From NCBI RefSeq assembly GCF_003382285.1, contig NZ_QTJR01000007.1:1-64000 (forward strand): DNA of 64,000 bases, given 5' to 3'. Under the pieces are notes generated by a model. It did not search any database. It saw nothing but the letters and a program-made list of their open reading frames with translations, and was not told the DNA's origin. This stretch comes from Lysobacter soli. GTDB taxonomy: Bacteria; Pseudomonadota; Gammaproteobacteria; Xanthomonadales; Xanthomonadaceae. A program made the translations under genes and the position numbers. This document shows positions 25,058 through 32,370 of the stretch, in pieces. How positions within the stretch are numbered: position 1 is the stretch's first letter; the number at the start of each line of letters is the position of its first letter.

Positions 25058-25863
25058 CGGTGGCAAAGGTATTCAGTGCCGAACGACTTGTTCCCGCCTG
25101 GCTGGATGCGGCGCGTAGCTTGAACGCAGCTCCCGATCGAACGGATCGCAACTTCGTGCTAGAGATTTCGTCGCCCGCTCGCGTGGAAGATGATGACTTG
25201 CAGGTCATCAATGCGGTCGATGAGACGCTGCGCGCGGGGAAGAGCGGGTTCGGTGTGTTCACCGTTGCCGGAACAATCTTCCCGCAGGGGCTGTATCTCC
25301 GGTCCGGCCGACCGGACTTCTACAAGCGTTACCTCGACTCGATGAAAGCAGGGAAGAAGGAGGGCACATGGGGTACCTACGCGATGCGCATGATGGAGCG
25401 CACTCACCCAAAGTCAAGGAAGGTCATCAATCCGTTGGATACGATCGTGACCAAGCTTCAAGAGACCAAGACCGGGCGGAAGATTAAGTCAGCCTATGAG
25501 CTCGGCGTCCACGACGTAACTGACTTGCTGCATGGCGAGATCGGCTGCGAGCTTCCGATTCACGAGCCCGCGACCGACGGAGGGCGGGCGACCAACATTC
25601 CGTGCCTGAGTCACCTCAGCTTCAAGCTCGATCCAGGGAAGGGCGCCGTCGATCTCACTGCGGTGTATCGATCCCACTACTACGCACAACGCGCACTCGG
25701 CAATCTGGTCGGGTTGAGCCAGCTACTGAACTTCGTCACCAAGGAATCCGGATACGCCCCCGGCGTCTTGACCTGTGTAAGCACCCTGGCGCACCTGGAC
25801 GCTGAGTCGTTTGGAGGCACAGGTGCCGCGACCGCGCTGCTGAAACGCCTGCGCGCACCCTAA
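25054..25863 (+). CDS. Thymidylate-synthase-superfamily enzyme
   Basis: 269 residues, the size of ThyA. Recognisable pieces are in ThyA order: KEGTWGTYAMRMMER (like GxxYGxxWR), NPLDTIVTKLQ (like the DQ helix), IPCLSHLSFKL with Cys184 where ThyA has its catalytic PC-H, and VDLTAVYRSHYYAQRALGNL with Arg206-Ser207 like the RSxD loop. The final GVLTCVSTLAHLD resembles the ThyA GDAHxY strand. It is divergent from housekeeping ThyA and may make a modified pyrimidine (as dUMP/dCMP hydroxymethylases do) or sense nucleotides. It ends the operon, 3 bp from the convergent UDG-like gene. Confidence 0.7.
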   Translation: MTVAKVFSAERLVPAWLDAARSLNAAPDRTDRNFVLEISSPARVEDDDLQVINAVDETLRAGKSGFGVFTVAGTIFPQGLYLRSGRPDFYKRYLDSMKAGKKEGTWGTYAMRMMERTHPKSRKVINPLDTIVTKLQETKTGRKIKSAYELGVHDVTDLLHGEIGCELPIHEPATDGGRATNIPCLSHLSFKLDPGKGAVDLTAVYRSHYYAQRALGNLVGLSQLLNFVTKESGYAPGVLTCVSTLAHLDAESFGGTGAATALLKRLRAP

Positions 25864-25866
25864 CGG

Positions 25867-26538
25867 TTAGAGCAGCGCGACTTGTTGTGCCCGGTTCAAC
25901 GCATTGACTGGCAGCCGATAGAGTTGCTGCATGCCATCCCGAAACTCTCTAACGCCGCCATAGCTGGGGTGGCGAATGGTGATTACTTTGACCCCGAACC
26001 GCTGCGCATAGAACGCGGCGTCCTGACCGATCGCAACGATCTGCCGGATTCTCAGCCACGAGATGAGTGCGTTATTCAGCTCATCCACCTGGTCGAGCTC
26101 ACGCGCCGTGAACCGGCGATTGGTGAAGGGGTTGCCCGGTTCGTGAGGGTGGAACGGAAAGACGTTCCACAGGAGTGGGGGCGTATCGATCGCCCGCAGC
26201 ACCGCCCAGATTTCCGCTGCCGTCCGTTCCGCAACGGCGGGCCCGCGAGTGGCCTGACGAGAATGGCACCCAGGGTAGCGTCGGGCCAGTTCGGGTAGGT
26301 GATACTCGTCGGTCAACGCTAGGCCGGTCCGGCGGCCGCCTCGATAGCCGAGGTCTCGCCCCATCCAGATCGTGTCGACGCCGATCTCGGCCGCCGCCGT
26401 CAGGTAGGTGCGCAGATTCCGCCTTCGTGACTCCGCAGCGTCCGCGCGGTCGTGCACCGGGCAAACGTCCGCGTAGGGGTTGAAAACGTTGTCCAGGCTA
26501 AAGGCGGCGAGTGCTTTTACGAAGGCTGTTGGGGTCAT
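25867..26538 (-). CDS. Uracil-DNA-glycosylase-superfamily protein
   Basis: 223 residues with the UDG fold signatures: WMGRDLGYRGGRRTG near 58-72 (water-activating loop region), LLWNVFPFHPHEPG with Asn125 in the base-pocket position, and IRHPSYGG at 188-195 like the HPSP leucine-loop motif. Cys26 and nearby residues do not form an obvious FeS cluster. It is the last gene of the minus-strand operon and overlaps the MazG-like gene by four bases. Removal or recognition of a modified pyrimidine is the expected chemistry, though nucleobase specificity cannot be read. Confidence 0.82.
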   Translation of the reverse strand: MTPTAFVKALAAFSLDNVFNPYADVCPVHDRADAAESRRRNLRTYLTAAAEIGVDTIWMGRDLGYRGGRRTGLALTDEYHLPELARRYPGCHSRQATRGPAVAERTAAEIWAVLRAIDTPPLLWNVFPFHPHEPGNPFTNRRFTARELDQVDELNNALISWLRIRQIVAIGQDAAFYAQRFGVKVITIRHPSYGGVREFRDGMQQLYRLPVNALNRAQQVALL

Positions 26539-27746
26539 TGCGGTACGGCTGAGTTGGCGGTGCGAAACGACAGTTCGTGACGCTCCATGTCGACCGTGAC
26601 TATTCCACCACGGTGGTGTCTCAGCAGACGAAACACCTCAAATCCCTTCAAGATCGCAAGCTCCCACTGCCAGAGCTTACACCGGTCCACCTCGTAGCCC
26701 TCGACCATGCTCTGGATCTGTTTCAATACGCCGTAATCGAGCTTGCCGGCCTTCACGCCGTCATAGAGTTTAAGGCGCTTGGCGTGGTTGAAAATCCAGG
26801 TGGCAATGCCCTCCTCGATGATCATGGCGCGAGCGCCATCTTCGTTCTCATCGACCTTCTTGACGGACTTGCGCTTGCGCTTCAGCAGGCCTCTGACTAC
26901 AGGAGACCACCCAAGATAGGCGATGTAGGCCAGGTGGAAGACGTCGTGGAAGCGGTAGTCGTCCGCTTCATTGCTGTTGTCGGTTAGACGATCCCCGATG
27001 AAGACGTCATTGAGAAGCTGAAAGACGTATCCATCGCGTTCGACGAACTCGATCTCGAACCGTCTTGGGAACCGCTCATGGGCGGGGTACTTACTTTCAG
27101 GATCGAAGTAGGCCGGGTAAACCTTCTCGTCGCCCGGCCAGCGACTGGAGATCTTGTCGAGGTTGTCGCGTGCGATGCTCTCGGCGCGCAGATCAAAGCA
27201 GCCGCACGTCAGTACCCACTCGGCAAACAGGGTGCCGAAGTACTCTCGCAGCGCCGGTGGGCTCATTGACTGAAACACCGCCAACGACATGTTGGCGAGA
27301 GTTCCGGCAGAGTTGGCCAAGGTGCCCAGTTGCTTAACTCGGTCCAGGTCCGAGCGCTCCTTGTGAGTATCAAGGAGTCCATCGATCTGGCGAAAATTCA
27401 CGGGTTCGGACGCCGGCTGATCGTTTTCCCCAAAGCGCTTCCGCAGACGTCGGATGCAATGGTCGCCCAGTTCGTTGGGCAAAATGCCGAGAAAACCTGC
27501 CGTGCCTACCAGGTACCAAAGCGCGTCCCCAAGTTCTTCCGCGGCCTGGGCGTTCTGCGGGTCCGTCAGTTGGTCGCGTACGGACTTCTTGACCGAGGCG
27601 AGTAGTCCACCGGTTTCCCCGAAGTAGCCGAAACGCAGATTGTCGAACTCGTCAGGAGTGCTCTGGAATCGATTGGTCTCCCGAGCCTTTAGTGCGTACT
27701 CAGGCAAGGAGAGTGGCTGCGGTTGGGGCAATGCGGGCGTCATCAA
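26535..27746 (-). CDS. MazG-like nucleotide pyrophosphohydrolase with C-terminal helical domain
   Basis: 403 residues. The N-terminal 90 residues hold the MazG pattern: FGETGGLLASVKKSVRDQL followed by AAEELGDALWYLVG, with the acidic residues that bind magnesium. MazG-type enzymes hydrolyse (d)NTPs or ppGpp to monophosphate plus pyrophosphate. The long C-terminal part (RFHDVFHLAYIAYLGWSPVV, then EEGIATWIFNHAKRLK) occurs in a known subgroup of larger MazG-like proteins and has no assigned role. It lies 27 bp after the DUF4031 gene and overlaps the UDG-like gene, making one operon. Confidence 0.82.
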   Translation of the reverse strand: MMTPALPQPQPLSLPEYALKARETNRFQSTPDEFDNLRFGYFGETGGLLASVKKSVRDQLTDPQNAQAAEELGDALWYLVGTAGFLGILPNELGDHCIRRLRKRFGENDQPASEPVNFRQIDGLLDTHKERSDLDRVKQLGTLANSAGTLANMSLAVFQSMSPPALREYFGTLFAEWVLTCGCFDLRAESIARDNLDKISSRWPGDEKVYPAYFDPESKYPAHERFPRRFEIEFVERDGYVFQLLNDVFIGDRLTDNSNEADDYRFHDVFHLAYIAYLGWSPVVRGLLKRKRKSVKKVDENEDGARAMIIEEGIATWIFNHAKRLKLYDGVKAGKLDYGVLKQIQSMVEGYEVDRCKLWQWELAILKGFEVFRLLRHHRGGIVTVDMERHELSFRTANSAVPQ

Positions 27747-27773
27747 GCAGTCCTTCGCTTATAGTTAGGGGCT

Positions 27774-28061
27774 TCAGGCGAGTGCCATCTGCGCACTTCT
27801 CCGGAGAATATCCGCTCGGACGCGTTTGCAGCAGGCAATGAGGGTCGCCCGGTCCGCCTCTACTGCACCCATGCGCAATGCCCGATCCCGAACCGCCATG
27901 GTCACGTCGTAGTGCGGGTAGCGCCCCTTGTCCTGGAACCAGCGTCGCTGCAGCCCGAGGCGGGCCGCAAACAAGTGGAGCTCCTCTATGGAGTCGGCCA
28001 CAAGGTGGCACCACTCTTTACCGCGCCAGCGAATGCCTTCCGAATCTACGTAGACCGCCAT
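27774..28061 (-). CDS. DUF4031 protein
   Basis: 95 residues starting MAVYVDSEGIRWRGKEWCHL, then DSIEELHLFAARLGLQRRWF and YPHYDVTMAVRDRALRMGAV. This is the DUF4031 pattern, a small family seen in phages and mobile DNA with unknown activity. The start at 28061 is preferred because the family begins MxVYVD; an upstream ATG gives a non-conserved extension. It is the first gene of the minus-strand operon and is divergent from an XRE regulator across 44 bp that contain the palindromic operator. Confidence 0.85.
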   Translation of the reverse strand: MAVYVDSEGIRWRGKEWCHLVADSIEELHLFAARLGLQRRWFQDKGRYPHYDVTMAVRDRALRMGAVEADRATLIACCKRVRADILRRSAQMALA

Positions 28062-28084
28062 AAGGGCTCGCCAAACCGCAAAAG

Positions 28085-28105
28085 ATGTGCAAATAATTAG
28101 CACAT
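28085..28105. promoter_or_regulatory. Operator 1: ATGTGC-N9-GCACAT
   Basis: A 21-bp dyad placed directly against the ATG (28106) of the XRE gene and 24 bp from the DUF4031 start, so a bound repressor would block both directions. The same dyad recurs inside the XRE gene. Confidence 0.75.
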
Positions 28106-28444
28106 ATGGCTGAACGATTCAAGACACCTGAGGATGCCCTTCGACTGGGGGCCCGGATGCGGGCGGCGCGTTCCGAGGCGAGATTTTCGCTTACATACGT
28201 TGCAGATCAGACTGGTGTTGATCCAGGGCAGATCTCCAAAATGGAGCGAGGGCTAATGGTCACGCTGTCTCCAAATGTGCAGAAAATTTGCACATTTCTG
28301 CACGTGCCTGCTTTTCCGGGGCAGGTGCGGAAGATCGGACTTGGGACCAGGATTGATGCCTTGATTGCAGGGGCGCCAAGCAGTGAAGCGGGAATTGCTA
28401 AGCTGATAGGAGCGATCGAGGAGCTCGTTTGGAGGGGGAGTTAG
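28106..28444 (+). CDS. XRE-family regulator of the minus-strand operon
   Basis: 112 residues. The helix-turn-helix is FSLTYVADQTGVDPGQISKM then ERGLMVTLSPNVQKICTFLH. The ATG immediately follows operator 1, leaving no room for a ribosome-binding site in between, so it may be translated from a leaderless or very short leader message. A second identical-pattern operator lies within the coding region. The C-terminal helices (GIAKLIGAIEELVW) could dimerise. It most likely represses itself and the divergent DUF4031/MazG/UDG operon. Confidence 0.88.
   Translation: MAERFKTPEDALRLGARMRAARSEARFSLTYVADQTGVDPGQISKMERGLMVTLSPNVQKICTFLHVPAFPGQVRKIGLGTRIDALIAGAPSSEAGIAKLIGAIEELVWRGS
28275..28295. promoter_or_regulatory. 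Operator 2: ATGTGC-N9-GCACAT inside the XRE gene
   Basis: Shares arms, spacer length and the AATT core with operator 1, start-to-start 190 bp. This arrangement fits looping or roadblock autoregulation. Confidence 0.7.
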
Positions 28445-28535
28445 CGCCAATAACCCTGTAGCCAATAGCCCGGAGATGGGGCCCCTCTGACCTGCCCTAC
28501 ATAGTATTGCGCTAGAGCTGATAGGTAGTCCGAGT

Positions 28536-28559
28536 GCGGACAGGGAATTTCCTGTCCGC
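28536..28559. terminator. Inverted repeat after the trb genes (possible terminator)
   Basis: GCGGACAGG and CCTGTCCGC form a nine-base stem with a six-base loop just past the TrbJ stop. There is no clear T tract on the minus strand, so termination is uncertain. Confidence 0.5.
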
Positions 28560-28578
28560 CCAGATTGATGTATCCAGT

Positions 28579-29319
28579 CTAGTTGCCGATCTTCAAGGGC
28601 TTTGGTCTCCAGCCCTTGCGAGGATCGTGGTACTTCGTCGCTTCACGAACTGAGGCCTCTTTCGACGCATCAGCCTGCTGATGAGCCGCCATGTAGGTAC
28701 CGCTGGCTTGCATTTGAGCCACCATCAGTTCCCGAAGCTGCTGGAGCTGCGTTATCTGGGCCAGGGCAATCTGGTTTCCAGCATCTACCGCGGCCTTCTG
28801 GCCGTCGGCCGTAGCAACGGCCGAACGCAGCGACGCCAAGGTCTGTTCTTCGGTAAACGCCCCGCGTGCCTGCAGGTTGGCCACGCGTAGTGCGCCCAGC
28901 ACTGAATCGCGAGACGTGTCGCTCCACTCGCGGTAGTCATCGCTATAGTTCGTCGTCGCTTGATAGCCTGGGAATCGCGCCTTGAAGGCCTTTTCGTAAT
29001 CGCTCGCTGTCACCGCAAGCGATCTTCCCTCCCGAATCACATGGTCGAGCCGCGTAAGCGCATCAATGGCCGTACCCAAGTCGCGTGTGTCGAGGCTCTT
29101 GGTATTGCGGAGCATGTTGTCGTACTGCTGCAGCTGCGCTTGGATCTGGCGGACCTCGTTGACGTTGCTCTGCACAGCACGAAGCTGCGTCAAATAGTTC
29201 TGCACGTAGTTGGTCGGGTCGAACACGGCCCACTGCGCCGCTGCCGGCAGGGTGTAGGTGATGCCGGTGCCGGTAATAGCAACCGCGAGGGCCAAAGCAA
29301 CGCTCTTTTGAATCTTCAT
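28579..29319 (-). CDS. trbJ: TrbJ-like conjugal transfer protein
   Basis: 246 residues with a signal peptide ending PAAAQWAVFDP, then the TrbJ/VirB5 opening FDPTNYVQNYLTQLRAVQSN and long coiled-coil helices (VRQIQAQLQQYDNMLRNTKS). TrbJ is a periplasmic minor-pilus or tip-type component of P-type mating channels. It directly follows trbL. The last 30 residues contain REATKYHDPRKGWRPK, nearly repeated at the end of the protein encoded at 30851-31351. The remaining trb genes (B, C, D, E, F, G, I) are not in the window. Confidence 0.85.
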   Translation of the reverse strand: MKIQKSVALALAVAITGTGITYTLPAAAQWAVFDPTNYVQNYLTQLRAVQSNVNEVRQIQAQLQQYDNMLRNTKSLDTRDLGTAIDALTRLDHVIREGRSLAVTASDYEKAFKARFPGYQATTNYSDDYREWSDTSRDSVLGALRVANLQARGAFTEEQTLASLRSAVATADGQKAAVDAGNQIALAQITQLQQLRELMVAQMQASGTYMAAHQQADASKEASVREATKYHDPRKGWRPKPLKIGN

Positions 29320-29334
29320 GGTGGTGATCCTGTT

Positions 29335-30864
29335 TTAGTCGTCGGTGTCAAGGCGGATGGAGACGGCACTAGCCGGCGGCGCCTCAGGCGGAAGCCGAGG
29401 CGGCGCGATTCTGCTGCCCCAATTCGGGTTATTCGGGTCGGGCTGACGAAACTCCGGGCTACCGTCGTCATTCAGTGCGGCCGACTGCTGCGCCGTTAGG
29501 GGCCTCACGGCACCGTCGGGCGCGCTCCCGATGTTGAGCGGCGCGGTTTCGCCTCCATTAGCGGTGACCGGCGCGCCTGCCTTCGTCTCGCGTACCTGTT
29601 GAGCTTGTCCCTGCAGGCTATTCGCAGCACGGGTGCCCATGCTCTCGACGTTACGGCCCCGGCTGTCAGTCGCATTGGGCGATGGCGGCGCTAGGCCAAG
29701 GCCTGCTTTCGCCGCCTGGCCGGCTTCCGATGCTGTTGCGCCAACGGCGTGGCCCAACCCCCTGACCGCAGCACCAATGCCGGACGCTCCGCTTTCCTTT
29801 GCCAGCGAGACGCCGCTCGTCGTCGCCTGGATTGCGCCCTGCGTAGCGGCAGCAATAGCCGATCCTCCGCCGGTTGCCACGGCTGCGCCCATTGCCACTG
29901 CGCCACCTGCCGCAAGGGCCGGCGCGATCGCATCGTTCGGCCCCAGCGACACCGCCCCATTGACCAGACTGCCAGCCACTTTTGGAATCGACCACGCCAA
30001 CGCGGCAAAAACCGCCGAGCCGACCAACAGCTGCAACACCTGGCGCAGCACGGCATCCGGCGTGCCCTGCGTGAGCGAGGCTGGCCAGCTGGTAACGAGC
30101 TGCATGCCAAAGCCGATTACGACGTTGAGCATGAACAACTGCGTGCCCGCACCGATCATGTAGCTGAGGTAATTCTTGGGAATGTCCCGGGTGAAGGAAA
30201 TTCCGCCAAAACCCAGCAGCAGCACTCCGCCGTACATGACCATGTAAAGCTCGATCACTCGGACCAGATACAGAATTCCCACGATTGCGAAGCACGCGAG
30301 GATGCCCATGCCGGCGAGAGCGAGCGGCAAGCCGAAAGCGGCTGTGTCGCCCCATCCCATTGCGCCGATCGCGTCGAAGGTTCGGAAGCACGCGTCGAAC
30401 CCGAGAACGACAATGCCGGAAGCGGAGAGTTCACCTAGACCCGTGACAGCCGCGCCGCTCTGGATGAAATACCCGATGAACTGCAAAAGCAGCTGTGGAC
30501 CGTGAGTGACCACCATCATGAAGAATCCGAGCTTTAGGATCTCCATCGCAAAGCGCGTTATCAGCGTGGTGATATTGCCGTCACCGTTCAGCATCTGCTT
30601 GGTGAAGAACATAATGATGCTGAGGACCGCCAACAGACCAAATAGCCTGGACGCGTACGGTTCTAGTACCGCCTGCATCGCCTTTGCCTGCTGCATATAG
30701 AACGCGGCAATGTCATCGAACATACCCATGCTCGGCGCGATCTGTTGCGCAGTTGCCGCCGCCGAAAGGAACAGGACGACTACGGCCAAACCGCCTGCGA
30801 GGATCGCCACGCGGGCACGACCTTGCACCGCCCGCGTCGGGGGCATCGGTTTAACGGGCTTCAT
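29335..30864 (-). CDS. trbL: TrbL-like conjugal transfer membrane protein
   Basis: 509 residues from ATG 30864, chosen because AAGGA stands eight bases upstream; a longer start at 30891 overlaps the preceding gene more. After a signal or anchor segment (VAILAGGLAVVVLFLSAAAT) come five to six membrane helices (for example LLAVLSIIMFFTKQML, FGLPLALAGMGILACFAIVG, IELYMVMYGGVLLLGFGG) and a long glycine/alanine-rich hydrophilic tail. This is the TrbL/VirB6 layout, the inner-membrane core of the mating channel. It lies between the TrbK-position gene and trbJ. Confidence 0.87.
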   Translation of the reverse strand: MKPVKPMPPTRAVQGRARVAILAGGLAVVVLFLSAAATAQQIAPSMGMFDDIAAFYMQQAKAMQAVLEPYASRLFGLLAVLSIIMFFTKQMLNGDGNITTLITRFAMEILKLGFFMMVVTHGPQLLLQFIGYFIQSGAAVTGLGELSASGIVVLGFDACFRTFDAIGAMGWGDTAAFGLPLALAGMGILACFAIVGILYLVRVIELYMVMYGGVLLLGFGGISFTRDIPKNYLSYMIGAGTQLFMLNVVIGFGMQLVTSWPASLTQGTPDAVLRQVLQLLVGSAVFAALAWSIPKVAGSLVNGAVSLGPNDAIAPALAAGGAVAMGAAVATGGGSAIAAATQGAIQATTSGVSLAKESGASGIGAAVRGLGHAVGATASEAGQAAKAGLGLAPPSPNATDSRGRNVESMGTRAANSLQGQAQQVRETKAGAPVTANGGETAPLNIGSAPDGAVRPLTAQQSAALNDDGSPEFRQPDPNNPNWGSRIAPPRLPPEAPPASAVSIRLDTDD

Positions 30865-31351
30865 GGGTCGCATCCTTGTCGCCTTTGGCATTCACTTCAC
30901 CGCTGAGAATGTCGATTCCCTTGGGCTTCAATCCCTCGCGCGGATCGCGGTACCTCGTCGCCTCGCGAATGCTCGCCTGCGCTTCCTCGGTCGACTTGGC
31001 CTGCTGTTCGCTAGCCAGCGTGGCGCGCGGCGGTTCGTGCGTCGTTTCCTGGCTGCAACCGATCGTGGCAAGCAGTGAGGCCACCATAAGGCCCAGCGCG
31101 CCGTAACGCTGCCATTCGGTGCTGACCAAGCACCCAACGGTGACGATCACGACTGCGGCGAGGAAAGCGAAGTGGACGAAGCCCAGCAGCACTCCGCCCA
31201 GCACTGCCAGCGGCGCAATGACGCTGCAGACGAAAGCGAAGCGATCGCGCTTGTTGGGGAATTGAGCCATCCAACCCGCCCAGCGCGGGCGGCCGATGAC
31301 GCGGAACTCCGCGTCGATGATGTCAATGTCGCACGGTGAAACTCGGCGCAT
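30851..31351 (-). CDS. Membrane protein at the TrbK position, with TrbJ-like C-terminal tail
   Basis: 166 residues from ATG 31351 with AGGAG upstream. The N-terminal part is cytoplasmic (MRRVSPCDIDIIDAEFRVIG). Three hydrophobic segments follow, the last ending LLATIGCSQ, which looks like a lipobox placed in mid-protein (about residue 105). The final 45 residues include REATRYRDPREGLKPK, closely matching the TrbJ tail. TrbK in other systems is a small entry-exclusion lipoprotein between trbJ and trbL, so this may be a TrbK-like protein fused to an extra membrane domain. It overlaps trbL by 14 bp. Confidence 0.6.
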   Translation of the reverse strand: MRRVSPCDIDIIDAEFRVIGRPRWAGWMAQFPNKRDRFAFVCSVIAPLAVLGGVLLGFVHFAFLAAVVIVTVGCLVSTEWQRYGALGLMVASLLATIGCSQETTHEPPRATLASEQQAKSTEEAQASIREATRYRDPREGLKPKGIDILSGEVNAKGDKDATHEAR

Positions 31352-31692
31352 AGCCGTAGCTCCTGAGTAGAGGGGTAGGGATAGATGCCATCGGCGCCAC
31401 AAGGACGGCGATTGGGCGTTCGATAGGTGCTTCAGCTCAGACGGCATCCCCTTCCGTGGGTAGCCCCGGTCAACCCCGACTGCACCACTTCGGGCGAAGC
31501 GTCGCGAGCGTCGCTGCTCGCTGTCTTCTATTGAGATTCTTTGAGTGGCGCACTTAGGCGATAACACTCGGGTGCAGGCGAAACGGTGGAGCGCTATCGG
31601 CTAGACAGGTTCGCGCCTGCCGTCGCCTTAGGGACTCGCCCTACCTAGAGATTTTTGACTTTTCGTCAAAAAGGAAGGTGGAGTCGCGCCGA
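31352..31692. other. Intergenic stretch with one TTTTTGAC palindrome
   Basis: About 340 bp upstream of the TrbK-position gene. It holds the palindrome at 31652-31672 and a long imperfect stem (GCAGGCG near 31576 with CGCCTGC near 31616). An oriT or promoter is possible, but no nic-site consensus was recognised. No gene is supported. Confidence 0.4.
31652..31672. repeat. TTTTTGAC-N5-GTCAAAAA palindrome, copy 1
   Basis: Perfect eight-base arms, just past the 3' end of the ribbon-helix-helix-like gene. Two more copies lie upstream of that gene. Confidence 0.75.
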
Positions 31693-32136
31693 TCAACTAC
31701 TTGCACCAGCTCCCTCCTCTTCCGCCTCCGCCAGGTCCGACCAAAGCCCCTCCCCTCCCTGCAACTGGGCGACCACCCTCCTGGTGAACTTCCGATGGCG
31801 GTCGACGGCGGATGCAGCAGCAGGGTCACGCGCGGAATCGGGCAAAGGCGGTGTGTGCAGTAGGTATGTCTCCGCTAGGACGTTGATCATGGCCATTGCC
31901 AGGTGGAGATCGTTTCGCACCAGCCTCACGTCCTTCATCAGGCGGGTCAGCGAGCCAACGACACGCTTCTCCAACCCTGAAAGCTCGTCCATCTGCTGGT
32001 CATGCTTAATGAAGCTCTGGAGAGCCGTACGCACTGCCGCGCTTTCGAGGATGCCGCGCTCTTTCGCTACGTCCCTGACTCGGTCCCTCAAACTCGACGG
32101 AACTCGATAGGAGACTCGCTCCTTCGCCCCGCTCAT
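31693..32136 (-). CDS. Ribbon-helix-helix-like DNA-binding protein
   Basis: 147 residues from ATG 32136 (GTG 32148 is an alternative). MSGAKERVSYRVPSSLRDRV then RDVAKERGILESAAVRTALQ is the short strand-helix-helix of CopG/MetJ-type proteins, found in relaxosome accessory and plasmid control proteins. The C-terminal part is helical and acidic-ended. It is flanked by three copies of one palindrome (31652, 32273, 32329), which are the natural candidates for its binding sites. A role in transfer or copy control is inferred from this context. Confidence 0.65.
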   Translation of the reverse strand: MSGAKERVSYRVPSSLRDRVRDVAKERGILESAAVRTALQSFIKHDQQMDELSGLEKRVVGSLTRLMKDVRLVRNDLHLAMAMINVLAETYLLHTPPLPDSARDPAAASAVDRHRKFTRRVVAQLQGGEGLWSDLAEAEEEGAGASS

Positions 32137-32272
32137 TGCGTCCGCCACTTGTCGGACGACACTACTTCCGGCGTCTGACGACGTGACCTGCTTGGCAGGC
32201 GGGCTACAACGCTAAACATCAAGTACATGTCTGACACCCTTTATGTTCCACTACTTTTTGGTCTCGAGATGC

Positions 32273-32350
32273 TTTTTGACGATTCGTCAAAAAGGGCCCC
32301 ACCCAAGTGCTCTCGACGCTCAGCAGTTTTTTTGACTTTTTCGTCAAAAA
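32273..32350. repeat. TTTTTGAC/GTCAAAAA palindromes, copies 2 and 3
   Basis: Copy 2 at 32273-32293 has a five-base spacer and copy 3 at 32329-32350 a six-base spacer. Starts are 56 bp apart. They lie 125-215 bp upstream of the ribbon-helix-helix-like gene. Confidence 0.75.
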
Positions 32351-32370
32351 CCTCGGGCGCTCAAGGCACA

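Noticed and set aside
31352-31692. oriT of the conjugation remnant
   Set aside because: Only generic inverted repeats are seen and no relaxase gene or nic consensus is present.
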